A program made the translations under genes and the position numbers. The notes beneath the pieces were generated by a model, which saw only the letters and a program-made list of their open reading frames with translations, was not told the DNA's origin and searched no databases. A DNA stretch of 64,000 nucleotides from positions 233,405,541-233,469,540 of the forward strand of contig OY856186.1 of assembly GCA_963693315.1 (NCBI GenBank). Direction: 5' to 3'. This document shows, piece by piece, positions 41,690 to 53,101 of this stretch. Position 1 is the first letter of the stretch; every line of letters starts with the position of its first letter. Source of the stretch: Diogma glabrata. Its lineage: Eukaryota; Arthropoda; Insecta; Diptera; Cylindrotomidae.

Positions 41690-44583
41690 TCCAAATCTCG
41701 TAATCGATTCCACTAACATTCAGGGTTTTTCAAAAACTTTCTTTGCGTTCAATACCATCTCAACCAAAACCACATTTACTTGCGCTAGGTGAAACACAAG
41801 TTTCAAATATCGATAATGCACGATTTAACTGTAGCAATTATTCTCCAGAATTTGCATTTTTATAACACCGTGGTGTAATGTTATATATACGCAATGATGT
41901 TAAATATTTACAAGGCTCCTTCAGTATGAAACAAGTAGTATTTCTGAATCCTGCTTTATCTGGCTTAAAGTCGTCGTAAATAAACATGATATTTATTTGT
42001 GCTATTTATACCGCAGTCCTAACTACCACCATAACCAAACCTTGGAAGCATTTAATTCTATTATAGACACAATCGATGACATTTTCATCACCGCGCCTAA
42101 TGCAGAAATTATCTACGTGGTGATTTCAACGTCCACCACAAAGATTGGCCACGTTTCTCAACCAAAACATCTTTGGAAGGTCAATATGCTAAAATTCTTG
42201 CTGATTCCAATCAGCTTACTCAGTTAGTAGATAGGCCCACCCATATTCCAAATATTGCAAGCAATCTTCTAACCTACTTTATCTTTTCATGACAACTCAT
42301 TCTGATAAATATGCCTGCTCAGTCGATGCTCTTGGCAGATCAGATCATTGTGTAGTTTCGGTCTATTTTGAAAGAAGTTCTCAAGCTTCAAGTCCAAAAT
42401 TGTCTCCTCCTCGTAAGGTCTGGCATTACAATAGATGTAATTGGCAGAACCTCAATAAATTCTACAATGAAATCGACTGGCGGCTATTTTTGCAGGATAA
42501 AAATGTTAACCAAGCTACTGCATTGATCACATTCATTATTTTACTGGGAATGAACGTTTTTAGTTACCAGTATTGTGTTTTCTGACGAATGTTATATAGC
42601 TAAAATTAACAAAATGTTAGCGTTTGACAAATACCAGAGCGATAAATCTCCCAGTAGTAGATCTCTTTATATCAGGGCTAGAAACAACTGTCATAGTATA
42701 GTAGCTAAGTAATAGTAGCTAAGCGAAAAATTTTACGTGCCACTAAAGGCAGCCGGTCATACTGGAATTTTATCCGAGAGGTTGGCAATAATTTTATCAA
42801 ATCTTCTATTCCACCATTGATTGATAGGCATGACAACCCTGTAATCGAAACCATAGCGAAGGCAGATCTACTTCCAAACTCTGTCGTTGATGATGCGGGT
42901 ATAAATCCGCCGATCATTCCACCTGTCCAATCATCAATGAACAAAATTTACTTTCGTCCAAGAATTGTGCGGTCAACACTGTTTATTCTAGATCTTAGCA
43001 AATCTGCTGGTCCGGACGGTATACCACCTATTGTACTAAAACGTTGCGCTGGTACCCTGCTGTATCCACTAATTAGTCTCTTTCATTTATCCATAAGCTC
43101 TGGTGTCTATCCATCAATGTGGAAACTGACTAATGTTCAACCAGTCCCGAAAAAGGGCAACAAGTCTGACGCATCAAACTATCGTCCCATTGGAATAAAC
43201 TCGATACTTGCTAAAATCATGGAAAAACTTATCAATTACAAACTAATGGCATACCTTGATAACAACAATCTTCTCCATGACCGCTAATATGGCTTTCGTA
43301 AAACACGGTCTACTGGTGACATCATGTCAGTCCTCACGGAGAAATGGGGTAAAGCAATTCATGACTTTGGTGAGTCTCATATCATTTCTCTGGACATATC
43401 AAAAGTGTTTGACAGAGTTTGGCATCGGGCCCTTAACAACAAATTAATTTCATTTGGAGTCTGTAAGACCTTCATATGTTGGTTAGAAGATTTTTTATCC
43501 CAGAGATCTATCAGAGTAGAGCTGGATGGAGCTATGTCGTCTAAATTCCCGATTCAAGCCGGTGTTCCTCAGGGTTCGGTCCTATCACCAACCCTTTTTC
43601 TGATCTTTATCAGCGATTTGTTATCTATCACCACAAATCCAATAAATAGCTTTGACGACGACAATACTATCTTTCACTCCTATTCTTTTAAAAAACAGTC
43701 ATCTAGTTTATCTTCTAATTGTCAACGTAGAAAAATGGTTGAAACCTTGGATTTACATCTTGAATTAATCCTGGACAGGGGTAAACGGAATCTTGTGATA
43801 TTTAATTCTATGAAGACGAAGTCGTGCGTTTTGTCCCATAAAACCTCACTATATAACGGCAATGTAATGTTTTCCAGACAACCATTATTAAACTCATCTA
43901 CACTTAAACTATTGGGTACTAATATCAATCACAAACTGAAATGGCAGAATCATATTCTTTCCGTGGCAAAATTGGGATCCCAACGACTTGGCTGTAAAAG
44001 CTTTTTCTCTCCATCGGAAATTACTACGATCTATAAAGCATATATACGATCGATCCTCGAGCTCGACTCACATTTGCAGCACCAGAAACCTCTTTAGATT
44101 TTGTCGACAGAGTTCACAGGCGTGCTTTGAGATTAATTGATGATCCAATGTTAACATCGGGTATGGATTCGCTGTGTCATAGAAGAGTGGTTGGAGCTCT
44201 TACACTGTTTTACAGCTATTACTATGGTAAATGCTCTAAGGAAATTAATAACTTAATACCTCCATTACGAAGATCTTCACGAGCCACAAGACAATCATTG
44301 TATTCCATAAACATACCTTGGAGGTCTCATATGTGAGAACGTCCAGCTATAATAACTCCTTCCTTTCACGTTCCGTTTACTGGTGGAACCGATTACCAAA
44401 AACGGTTTTCCCCGTTTCATACAATCCCCAAGCTTTTAAATCCGCAATACACCAACACTATCGCTCCAGTCCTATTCTAAGCCCTTAATTACCAACCTTC
44501 AACTTTCCTTTCCTATCGTTAACACGTGCATAAAGCATTAGAGGTTTATAACCTAAGTGATTAACTCGAAATATAAAAAAAAA
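41690..44583 (+). mobile_element. CR1/Jockey-group LINE, nearly full ORF2, degenerate, with poly(A)
   Basis: The endonuclease starts at about 41690 (NLVIDSTNIQGFSKTFFAFN) and runs through CYLYRSPNYHHNQTLEAFNS and a frame-broken GDFNVHHKDW near 42120, then DALGRSDHCVVSV (42325). The reverse transcriptase follows, and the tail ends with YWWNRLPKTVFP and a poly(A) run (AAAAAAAAAA at about 44575). It is related to, but clearly diverged from, the LINE at 278-3962, and a fragment of the same family sits in UBE2K intron 3. No ORF1 is recognised, so it is probably 5'-truncated against the RTE fragment. Confidence 0.87.
42817..44336 (+). pseudogene. LINE reverse transcriptase of the 41.7-44.6 kb element, broken
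   Basis: The segments are LDLSKSAGPDGIPPIVLKRC, NVQPVPKKGNKSDASNYRPI (42817-43287), a stop at 43286 within the YGFRKTRSTGD block, then HIISLDISKVFDRVWHRALN, GVPQGSVLSPTLFLIFISDL and NSFDDDNTIF, where the catalytic YADD is FDDD (43324-44097). KLLGTNINHKLKWQNHILSV and the tail MDSLCHRRVVGALTLFYSYY (44127-44336) follow. The stop, frame changes and altered catalytic box make it inactive. Confidence 0.87.
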
Positions 44584-44616
44584 ATCCATAAAAAAGGTAA
44601 TCGCCCACCATGTTGT

Positions 44617-44905
44617 TGTTGTAGCGTGGGTTGAGGTGCTAATCCTCCGGCTCCATGTTCAGGTTCAGGAACTCTGTTATTGCCCTTGGACGGTACCACA
44701 AATCTTCCTTCGTTAGGTTGGTTAAATTTTCAGGACAATTGAATAGGTGATTAACATCGTGCGGCGTGCCTACACATGTGGTACATTTGTCAATAGTTTC
44801 GGGAACAACTCTACTCATGTAGTTGTTTAGGATACGTGACCAACTGCATCTTAGTTGGGCTAGGATGGATCTGGTGCTGCGAGGTAACTGGACCTCTACG
44901 TCCTT
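44617..44905 (-). pseudogene. 3' fragment of LINE family B
   Basis: On the minus strand this reads a basic segment (LRCSWSRILNNYMSRVVPET), the Cys/His block KCTTCVGTPHDVNHLFNCPE, NLTNLTKEDLWYRPRAITEF, NLNMEPED and a stop. It ends with a (CAA)n tail (CTACAACAACAACATGG). It matches the end of the element at 17881-20552 and supplies the segment deleted there. Only the last few hundred bases are present, a strong 5' truncation. Confidence 0.85.
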
Positions 44906-45321
44906 ATTCTATCATACATTTTGCTAGTGTGGATGTTGGCAAGGCCGAGGTACCACCGATGCACTTTTCTTGGTAAGGATGATTTTGGAAAAGTGTCGAG
45001 AGTTCAATATACCTGTGTACGAACTTTTCGTTGATTTCAGGCAGCCCAACGACTTCTCGAACGAGAGACTCTATGGTCTGTTCTAGTGTCAATGGTCCTG
45101 ATATAATAGAATGTATCCGCTCTAATAGGATTGAATTTTAAACACAAACACACTTTTCGATTTGTTATTTAATCTTTTAATTTTTATTTCTTTTAAAAGT
45201 TTATAATATTTTATATTGTTAATAAATTTTTATTTTATTATAACTGAACGCTCACACGCTTATATCTGAACTCTCTTATTTTATAACTGATCTGACTTAT
45301 TTTAACTTAACCGCAACTTCA

Positions 45322-45462
45322 ATGGGACACGGAGGTAAAAAATTCGTCTGTCATAGTAATTTTAGCTGGTTAGCTCGTCAACGCATGGAGCTAGACATGG
45401 AGCATAGACGAAAAATAAAAGAACTTAAAATCTCTAGTAAATATACATTCATTACCGTGTAA
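45322..45462 (+). CDS. Hypothetical 46-residue ORF
   Basis: An ATG in the context CTTCAATGG opens MGHGGKKFVCHSNFSWLARQ, then RMELDMEHRRKIKELKISS and a short ending before TAA at 45460. The composition (mixed, charged, with helix-like RMELDMEHRRKIKEL) is less biased than chance ORFs in this AT-rich DNA. A GTAAAT following CTCTA could be a weak donor, making this a first coding exon of a gene running right, but no partner exon was found. The family is not recognised. Confidence 0.22.
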   Translation: MGHGGKKFVCHSNFSWLARQRMELDMEHRRKIKELKISSKYTFITV

Positions 45463-47787
45463 CGTCAGCATTTAACTCCAATCTTTTATAAATTTGCGTC
45501 AATTTTATAAATAAACTTACGATCAACAAACAAACTACTAATTATTTGCACAAAAAAAGCGAAAAAAACTACTTTATACCATTTTAATGTAAACACAAAA
45601 ATACTTTTTAGTATCAAGAAAAATGATGATCAGTTTAATATTTTCTTTCTTAAAAATAAGTTCACTTTCGTTATAATTCGCTATAACTAAACTAAACGGA
45701 TAAATTTGAATAGTTTTAAGTTTTGACTATTTCAAATTCAAATTTTTGTTGTTATTATTTTAATTTTGATTATAAAAGAAAACCGTTTGTGTTGTTTAAT
45801 TTAATTAAAGAAAAAAAAATCAAAATCGATTTAAACCAAAACGAAAAAAAAGTGTTTATATTGAAAATAAATTTCTAGTTTATTTAATTAAGTTTTATAT
45901 TATTTTGTTGTTATTATTATTCGTTAGCTTATCAAATAAAATTCAAGTTCAAGTATTTTATAAAGAAAAAAATTTAAAAAAATTGTGGAAATAAAAGAAT
46001 TAACATATTATCAAATAAATAAAATAAATCGCGATTTTATTTTTCAATAATTTTTTGTGGAAAATTAGTTTTTTTAAGTGAAAATATTTCAAGGTGCACG
46101 TGGGACGATTATGATTGTGTTTTAATTTTCTCTGTTTTCTTTTGTTTTTGTTTTTATTTTATAAATTAAAATATAGATAGAGAAAGAGAGGCATAAAAAT
46201 TAAGAGAAAAATATAGAAATAGCGAGTCATTTTTTAGTTTGTGCAAAACAAATATTTTAAATTAGGGAAATTTATATGAAATTAGTTTAAGTGATTTTTT
46301 TTTTGAAAATTGATGAAAATAAATTAGAAAAACTTTTTGGATATATTATGAAAATTTACTAAAATCGATTGGTAAAAGTAATTTAATCAAATGGAATATG
46401 ATTAGAATTTTGTTTGTTTAGAATTTTACCTATTAAGGTGAATAAATTAAACTATTTTTAGTTTAAAATATCTTTTAAATGCAGAGCAGATGTAAATGTT
46501 AGGTATTTAGTTTTGGTAAGGTGGTAATCATCTGATGGCTAGAATTTTTTTATTTTTTATCATCATTCTATTTATTTCTCGTTCCACTGGTGTACCTATC
46601 CTTATATGGATAAATAATTTTGTTATTTTAAAGATTTAAGATCACCTAAAACCAAACCCCTGATCACCATAATCTAACGGCTGTCACTAATTGCAATAAC
46701 CGGAAGTCAGAAGTTATTAAAGGACCTAGAGACGCTAAATAACTTTTTCATATTTAGTTCATGATTACTGAAACTAACATGCGGTTCCTTTCGTTGCTTC
46801 TAAATTTTACCGATATAGTCTCAGAATATTTATGAATTGTTGTGGTTAATTATTTATTTATTATGCTGGGTCTGAAACGAATGATGAGCCTTGTGGTTAC
46901 GCTTTTTAGTCCTAGCTGAGTTTAATCGAAAAATCTTTTTAATGTATATCAATTATTACCCTTATTTTTGTGACCAATCGTTTCGCATAAATCAGATATA
47001 TTTTTGCTATGGCATCTTTAAGATTTACTGAACAGTTATAGTTGTTTAGTCGATAATTTTACAACAACTTTGTTGTGAGTTACACTCTGCTGATATCTTT
47101 CAAACTCGGTTTCAATTCAACCAAGGTTAGCTGTAATTCATTTTTGCAAGCTAAAAGAGCTCAATTTTTGGACAAGATATTATTGTAATTCGGTAGCTGT
47201 TTTAACGGAAAATGTTAAAGCAAAACGCCAAGTGGTCTTCAAATTAACGTTTTATTAAATACAAGATGTTGATGGTCGCCATTCCATTTCGAATAGTCTG
47301 AGGACCTGACTATCTGGCTTTCGTCGTAATTTGACGCAGTTTTAAATGAACTTAATTTTGAGTGAAGATTGATTACTGGAGTTGAATGGTTGGTTGGCAC
47401 TTTGTTCTATGTGTTTCGAAGGTCAATGCAAAAAACATATATAATCCTTAGTTACTTGAGTTTAATTGCTCACAAAAATCCCGAATATTTAATCTATGTT
47501 ATTCCACACCAAAACAGACTAGAGATTCTATCTACAGCTTTAACTATTATTGATAGGCTATGCAATCTTGGAAAACCAAAAAATTTTTATCACAAAAAAC
47601 GGAAATAACAAGTTTTGATATTTTTAGGTTAACCATTCTAATCATTTATGTTGATTTATCAAACAAAAAATCACATATGAGCGACACGTATAAAATTAAT
47701 TCGAAATTTAAATAGATATTGATAATTTGGCAATTTGTGAGAGCAATTAACACCAAGCAAGTAAGAAAGTATGTAATAGGAATTTTT
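45463..47787. other. Gene-free AT-rich interval
   Basis: Extremely AT-rich, with long A and T runs at 45.7-46.5 kb. No conserved ORF, RNA gene or repeat was recognised. Confidence 0.45.
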
Positions 47788-48022
47788 TCAATTCAAAGGT
47801 ATGGTTGGAAATTTCTCAGATAAAACTCCATTTCTCATTTTACACGTTTTAGATGAATTCAAACCTTTCTTTTCTGTACCATGTTCGAATCCGTTGATAG
47901 ACATGCTATCAATTCCTCCACAGAGGCGATTACTATTTCGAAGTTGAAACTTCATCATCACTTTTTTTTATTTACTTAAGCTGAATTTTTTCCACTTTCA
48001 TTAGACTCCATATTATGGAAAT
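47788..48022 (-). mobile_element. tRNA-derived SINE, copy 2 (diverged)
   Basis: It is homologous to 38597-38846 over most of its length: AATTTTTTCAATTCAAAGG, GAAATTTCTCAGATAAAACT, TGTTCGAATCCGTTGATAGA, CATGCTATCAATTCCTCCAC and GAAACTTCATCATCA. The B-box-like TTCGAA remains, but the tRNA-like head has decayed more than in copy 1. Confidence 0.65.
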
Positions 48023-48740
48023 GTTTTTACATTATACAGAGGATGGAAATGATTTTACATTATATACAGAATGGAGGGATTAGTTTTTATTGATTTGTTA
48101 GTTTTCTTAATTTTTGATCCACGGGTGTGACCCCGTGGTTCACAACCCCGCGTTCTCCAGTTCCTGCTATTATCATATGAGTTAACATGATATATTGCAG
48201 ACCACTGGGAATCTTAGGGGTGCTGCCGGATGAACTGTATTCAGTCAACGGTAGCACCCTCAATCTTTTGCTATGGAATAATCCTTGATGGTGGCACGCT
48301 GTTGCTTGCTTGAAGAAACGAGTCTTCATATAACTCTATATCTGGGCTTCAATCATTGAGGAAGATAGTGCGTCACATAATCAAGGATTATGCCACTAGC
48401 ATATTATTGGCAACCTCATTTTAGTTTTGTTTCTGCAAATGTATACAACAAATTTGCTTTTTATCTCTTATTTTATTTTTATATTCTCTACCCTATCATG
48501 AAATATTGGCCATGTCATATTTTATATGTGATAGGGTTTATTGTTTAGTTATCCATTATTGAACAAAAATTATAAAAAAAAACAAAAACAAAAGATTTGC
48601 GTCCATTAACACCCTTAGACCCATGTTGTTGTGGGACCTTGGTCCTAAAAAGTTTTATGTGCAGTTGTGACACGTATTTTAATTCCTACTACACAACACG
48701 TTTTATTAAAAAAAACATGTATGCATGATCTTCTTTTTTT

Positions 48741-48861
48741 TTACCTTCTCACAACAAGTCAAAAGGGCCAAACTGCCGAAGGTCTATCTGCAACAACATA
48801 ATAAGTTGTTGCAGATAGACCCTAGGTAGTTTTGGCCTTTTTACTTGTTGTGAGAAGGTAA
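48741..48861. repeat. Foldback, about 50-65-bp arms
   Basis: TTACCTTCTCACAACAAGT, AAAAGGGCCAAACTGCC and GGTCTATCTGCAACAAC run inward from the left. The complements GTTGTTGCAGATAGACC, GGTAGTTTTGGCCTTTTT and ACTTGTTGTGAGAAGGTAA run outward, with a loop of about 10 bases (ATAATAA region). A compact near-perfect hairpin with no ORF. Confidence 0.88.
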
Positions 48862-49799
48862 ACAAAAGGAGATTGGTCTTAGAATAAAATAATACAGATT
48901 GGGTCTTTTTACACAACTTTATCGTATATATTATGTTTGTCGAGTAGCAAAATGTATTTTAATCATTCTTTTGACAAAAGTTATATTTTTTTAAAGTTTA
49001 ACAACTTGTGATAGTACCTATCTTCAATTTTCCTAAAACTTTTAGGATATGTTAGTAACTTAGTAGTACTGTGATAAGAAAAAGTGAAGTTTGCCACCTC
49101 TTAAACCAAAGGTCAAAGATTAAAGCTCAAGATCATGAATATATCGTTCTACGTCTAAAGCCACGATGTGACCCATGACCATTTTTTAAAAATACAGATG
49201 CTAGGTATCAAATCAAGTATATTTCTTGGATACTCCTTGATACTAAATATACTAGCATAAATAATTTGGTAGGTCAATCATTGTTTTGAGGGTCAAATTT
49301 ATTCGAAAATGTAGTTTTCGTTGTTTCTTGGTCTTGTTATCTGTCTAAATATCTGCTTAAGCAATAACAATATATTGCATTAGTTACACAACCTATGATA
49401 GTTCTTAGAAAAATGTAACACAGCATGGGATTAGATTATTCTAGAAGCCATGAGTCAATTACTTTGAGACATAGCTGTAATTATACTCTATGTGGTGTTG
49501 TTTAAGATCCAGGCTTCAATCTCATAGGGCATTCGCATTATTAACTTGTTTGATTTCAATCTATTTTATATATCTAATTCAAACACATACAGGTCCGTTG
49601 TACTTAGTTTTTCATTGTATTTTTATATTATAATTTTAATAATTTTTATCATAATATAATCGTTAAAATTATTATATAAACAAAAACAATTTTTGGTTTA
49701 GATTAATTATTTTTCGTGTAATTTCGTAATACGTGTTTGATCCTTTTCCTGTAGTTTCGATTAAACATTGGTTTTATTAGTATTTATACGTTTGTTATA

Positions 49800-49976
49800 C
49801 AGTGAAACTTCCATAATTCGAACCACCAAATGCCATCAATTTTAGTTCGAATTAGGGAAATTTCGAAATACAGAAACGATTTACATATAAAGAAATTTAA
49901 AATTTGAATTCGAAATATAAATACGATTTATAGAGAAATTCGAATAATAGAAGTTCGATTTATGGAAGTTTGACTG
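49800..49976. mobile_element. 177-bp pogo-like MITE
   Basis: CAGTGAAACTTCCATAATTC at 49800 and the reverse complement of GATTTATGGAAGTTTGACTG ending at 49976 form inverted repeats of about 23 bp with two mismatches. TA flanks both ends (49798-49799 and 49977-49978). The CAGT...start with TA duplication fits the pogo/Tigger branch of Tc1/mariner. No coding capacity. Confidence 0.85.
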
Positions 49977-50454
49977 TATTTTGTTATAATCACTAATCCA
50001 AACAAAAATTTAAATAAAGTGTTGATTGGTATTTGGTAGGATTTTAAAACCCATCCAAATTTTTTAAATTTATCTAACACAGTTTTACCAGATATGAATA
50101 TTTGACATCAAGTCACGTTTCAATTAGTTGAGATTCATTTAATAGAAGTATAAATGTTTTGTTTCATCTGGTTTTATTTACATCTAAGATATGTTAATAG
50201 TCTTTTAATTTTGTACAAATTAATTTTACCAAAATCAAACCATATAATTACTTAAACATAAAGGAAAAAACTTTACCAAATCGTACACTATTTCCTACAA
50301 ATTAGTTTAATTTACGTAATTTTACAATCGGGTTTTATTTATAGAAATGTATAACCAGGCAATCCCTAATAATTAGAACTAAATTAAAGTTTTGTTTTGT
50401 GTTGTTGTTGCTAGTAGGTATAAGTTGATTCAGAAATTTGTATGATTATTGTTT

Positions 50455-50730
50455 GTGGTTTGGAAAAACCTAAGTAGTATAATCTCGACCCAAATGTCAA
50501 AATTTTAGTCTTTTTTAGGCATTTCTCGTCGTTTTAGGTCATAAAGATTGTAACAAATGCAAAAGAAAAAAATTTGTCTATCTACCGGCCGACGCAAACC
50601 ACGAAAACTAGGATACTGCTGAAAGAAACGATTTCAAAAGTTTTTACTTCTAAAAATAAGTTTCATGAATGGTAAGAGCGGTAAAGACGATGATTTCGAT
50701 AACTGTACCGAAAGTGTGTCAAAAAAATCA
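50455..50730 (-). repeat. Repeat family A, partial diverged copy
   Basis: In reverse complement it aligns with 4690-4975: GATTTTTTTGACACACTT, CGGTACAGTTATCGAA, CTATTTTTAGAA-like, a GTCGGCCGGTAGATAGACA block for GGCCGGCCGACAGACATAC, CCTAAAACG(A/T)CGAGAAATGCC and TACTTAGGT. Only the right part of the family is present. Confidence 0.7.
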
Positions 50731-51297
50731 TTATGTGTGATAAACGTTGGTTGGCATTTTGTTCATCAAGGTGTTGGAATTGGATGAAAAATCAAACAAT
50801 TGCTCGACTTTGGGGTATTGAAATGACTCTACAGCAAAAACTGATTGATTGACTGAACCGATTTCAATGTTTGTATAAGTGAAAATGTAAGTATTGAAAA
50901 GAGCTAACAAAAATAGTAATTCGCGTTGTAATCCATGACCTTGAACATTTGCTTTTAGAAACAACGGAAACAAATTCAAAATCGATTTTCTGAAATTGCG
51001 TATTTTAAAATTTTTTATTTTTAATACATGAAAGATACATATTGTAGCGTTTCTTGGCCGAGTTGCAGATATTTTTTTCGATCACTGAAGCAGGCAATTA
51101 AAACAATGGATTTTCTAAAGGTCATAATTTTTATTCGTTCAATATTTTATTTCTTACTTTGAAATTAAATTGCTCAAGAACGGCTATACCGATTTCATCA
51201 AACTTTTTTTGTTCGATAGATGATTAGTTAATCGTTTGAAAACAAATTAATTAATTGTTTTTGTAATTAATTTTAAAATTAAAATATTAAAAAAACT

Positions 51298-51679
51298 TTT
51301 TTAAAGATGGGAATTTAATTTATTTTTTTCTTAAAACAGTTTTATCCTTACTCTTAAATATTTCGAATTTACAAAGAGGAGTTAATTCGTGTTCTTGAGA
51401 TATTTAATTTTAAATATTTTAGTCCGACTAAAAATTCAAATTTTTCATAATTTTTTCGAATTTCAGACAACAACAACAACAACAACGAAAACAATTTCCA
51501 TTAACAAAAAATTTTAACTTCAATTAAATTTTAACTTTTTTTAAAAAATGGTTCTATCCTTACTTTAAAATATATCAAATTTACAAAGAGGCATTAATTC
51601 GTGTTCATGAGCTATTTAATTTTAAAGATTTTTAGTCCGACAAAAATTCGAAATTTTCATCATTTTTTCGAATTTCAGT
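51298..51679. repeat. Diverged direct repeat, two units of about 160 bp
   Basis: Shared stretches in the same order are TTTACAAAGAGG(A/C), TTAATTCGTGTTC, GAG(A/C)TATTTAATTTTAAA, TAGTCCGAC and TTTTTTCGAATTTCAG. The first unit is at about 51298-51466, the second at about 51528-51679. They are separated by an AAC simple repeat and AT-rich filler. Confidence 0.7.
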
Positions 51680-52444
51680 GGTTAAAATTTTTTGTTGATA
51701 ATTTTTGTAATATAAGTAATATGCCAAGTTTTAGAAAAATTAAAAAAAGTTTTCACAACTCGGTTTAGAACACTTTTTTCTTCACTACACAACACATTTA
51801 TTAAAATAAAATTAAAAATACAAAAAAATTATCGAAAGTGGTCAGTTAATTTCGATGTTCCTTAATTCAAATTTGGTCAATTTAAATTATGATAAAAAAT
51901 AATTTTTTTTGCATAGATCAATTTTGGACAAATGTAAACGTGAATAGACAATTCTTACCGTTTAAATTAAACCAATACTTTGCAATTTGCCATCAACGGT
52001 TTAGAAAAATTATGAATGTATGAAGAAGGAATAAAAATTTGTGTAACTTAAGATAAATTGGATTAATTCAATGTATCTTTTTTATATAAGATGAAAAATC
52101 TAACTAATGTTCAAAAAAATTTAGTTTTCTTGAAAACGACGAATTTATTTTTAGCAAAACACTTTTTTATTGGAATTATTTGTAAATAGCACATGGAATG
52201 ACGAATAATGTATGGTATCAAATTATATAATTAAATTACAAATACCTATTGTACCGATACCGATGAAACATTTCATTTATTTAACATATTAGTAAATAAT
52301 TATATGGCGTTTGACATTAAAGTATTTAAATTGATACTTTTAATAAATACACGAAATTTCTATCCTATTCTTCTCTAAATTTTTGGCCCCACATTCAGTT
52401 TTACATGCAATGACACCTTACACCCTTACCCACATTAATACCTA

Positions 52445-52690
52445 ATCCACCGTTATGCTGATGACATCGCATTGCCTCCCATTGCTTTTCCTAAGCTTCG
52501 ATCACTTGCAGCAGCTACCAACGATGGACAGTTGTTCATTAATTTTATTAATAAAGAACTAGACCGTATAATGGGGGAGGGTAGCCTTGTTTAGTCTTGT
52601 CAATCCAACCAAAAACAATCATGTCGTTTTTCGCGGATGGAGCGACATACAAATTTTCCTACTAAGATAAACGATAAGCTTCAACAATGT
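52445..52690 (+). pseudogene. Short LINE reverse transcriptase fragment (YADD region)
   Basis: HRYADDIALPPIAFPKLRSL, then NDGQLFINFINKELDRIM, with frame breaks leading to SNQKQSCRFSRMERHTNFPT, correspond block for block to DDSTLHASHASPKFRSHTAV...IDSINKDPDRIMDW of the LINE at 278-3962. It retains the canonical YADD that the larger copy lost, but is only about 80 codons long. Confidence 0.75.
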
Positions 52691-53101
52691 CACACCCATA
52701 TGACGTTCACATATTCCTTTGTAGAACAATTTCTTTTTAGAACGATTATTTTAAAAGAAGAGTTTATGTAAAGAATATTTCATATTTTTTGCGCTAAACA
52801 TGTCCAACTAATTCATAAAAATAAAAAGTTATTAAAATTCTTAGTAAAAAATCTAGGGAGTGCTGTGTCCCTTTTTTTAAATGAATAACGAAATTGATGA
52901 AAGAAGAAAAAATTTTATTAAAAAAAGAGTAAATTTAATAAATTCAAAAAAGAAGTATAAACTATTTTTACATTCTGTAGCAAAAAAATGTCGATAAACT
53001 GAACTATTCTATAAACCGAAATTAACATTAGATTCAAAAAACTTCCAGTGAAAAAAATAAAAAGCTAACCCAATTTTAACTACCCATTATATCCGAATTA
53101 C

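Noticed and set aside
48087..48329. 80-residue minus-strand ORF ending GVTPVDQKLRKLTNQ
   Set aside because: The wording faintly resembles transposable-element leader ORFs, but I could not tie it to a family or to neighbouring element parts.
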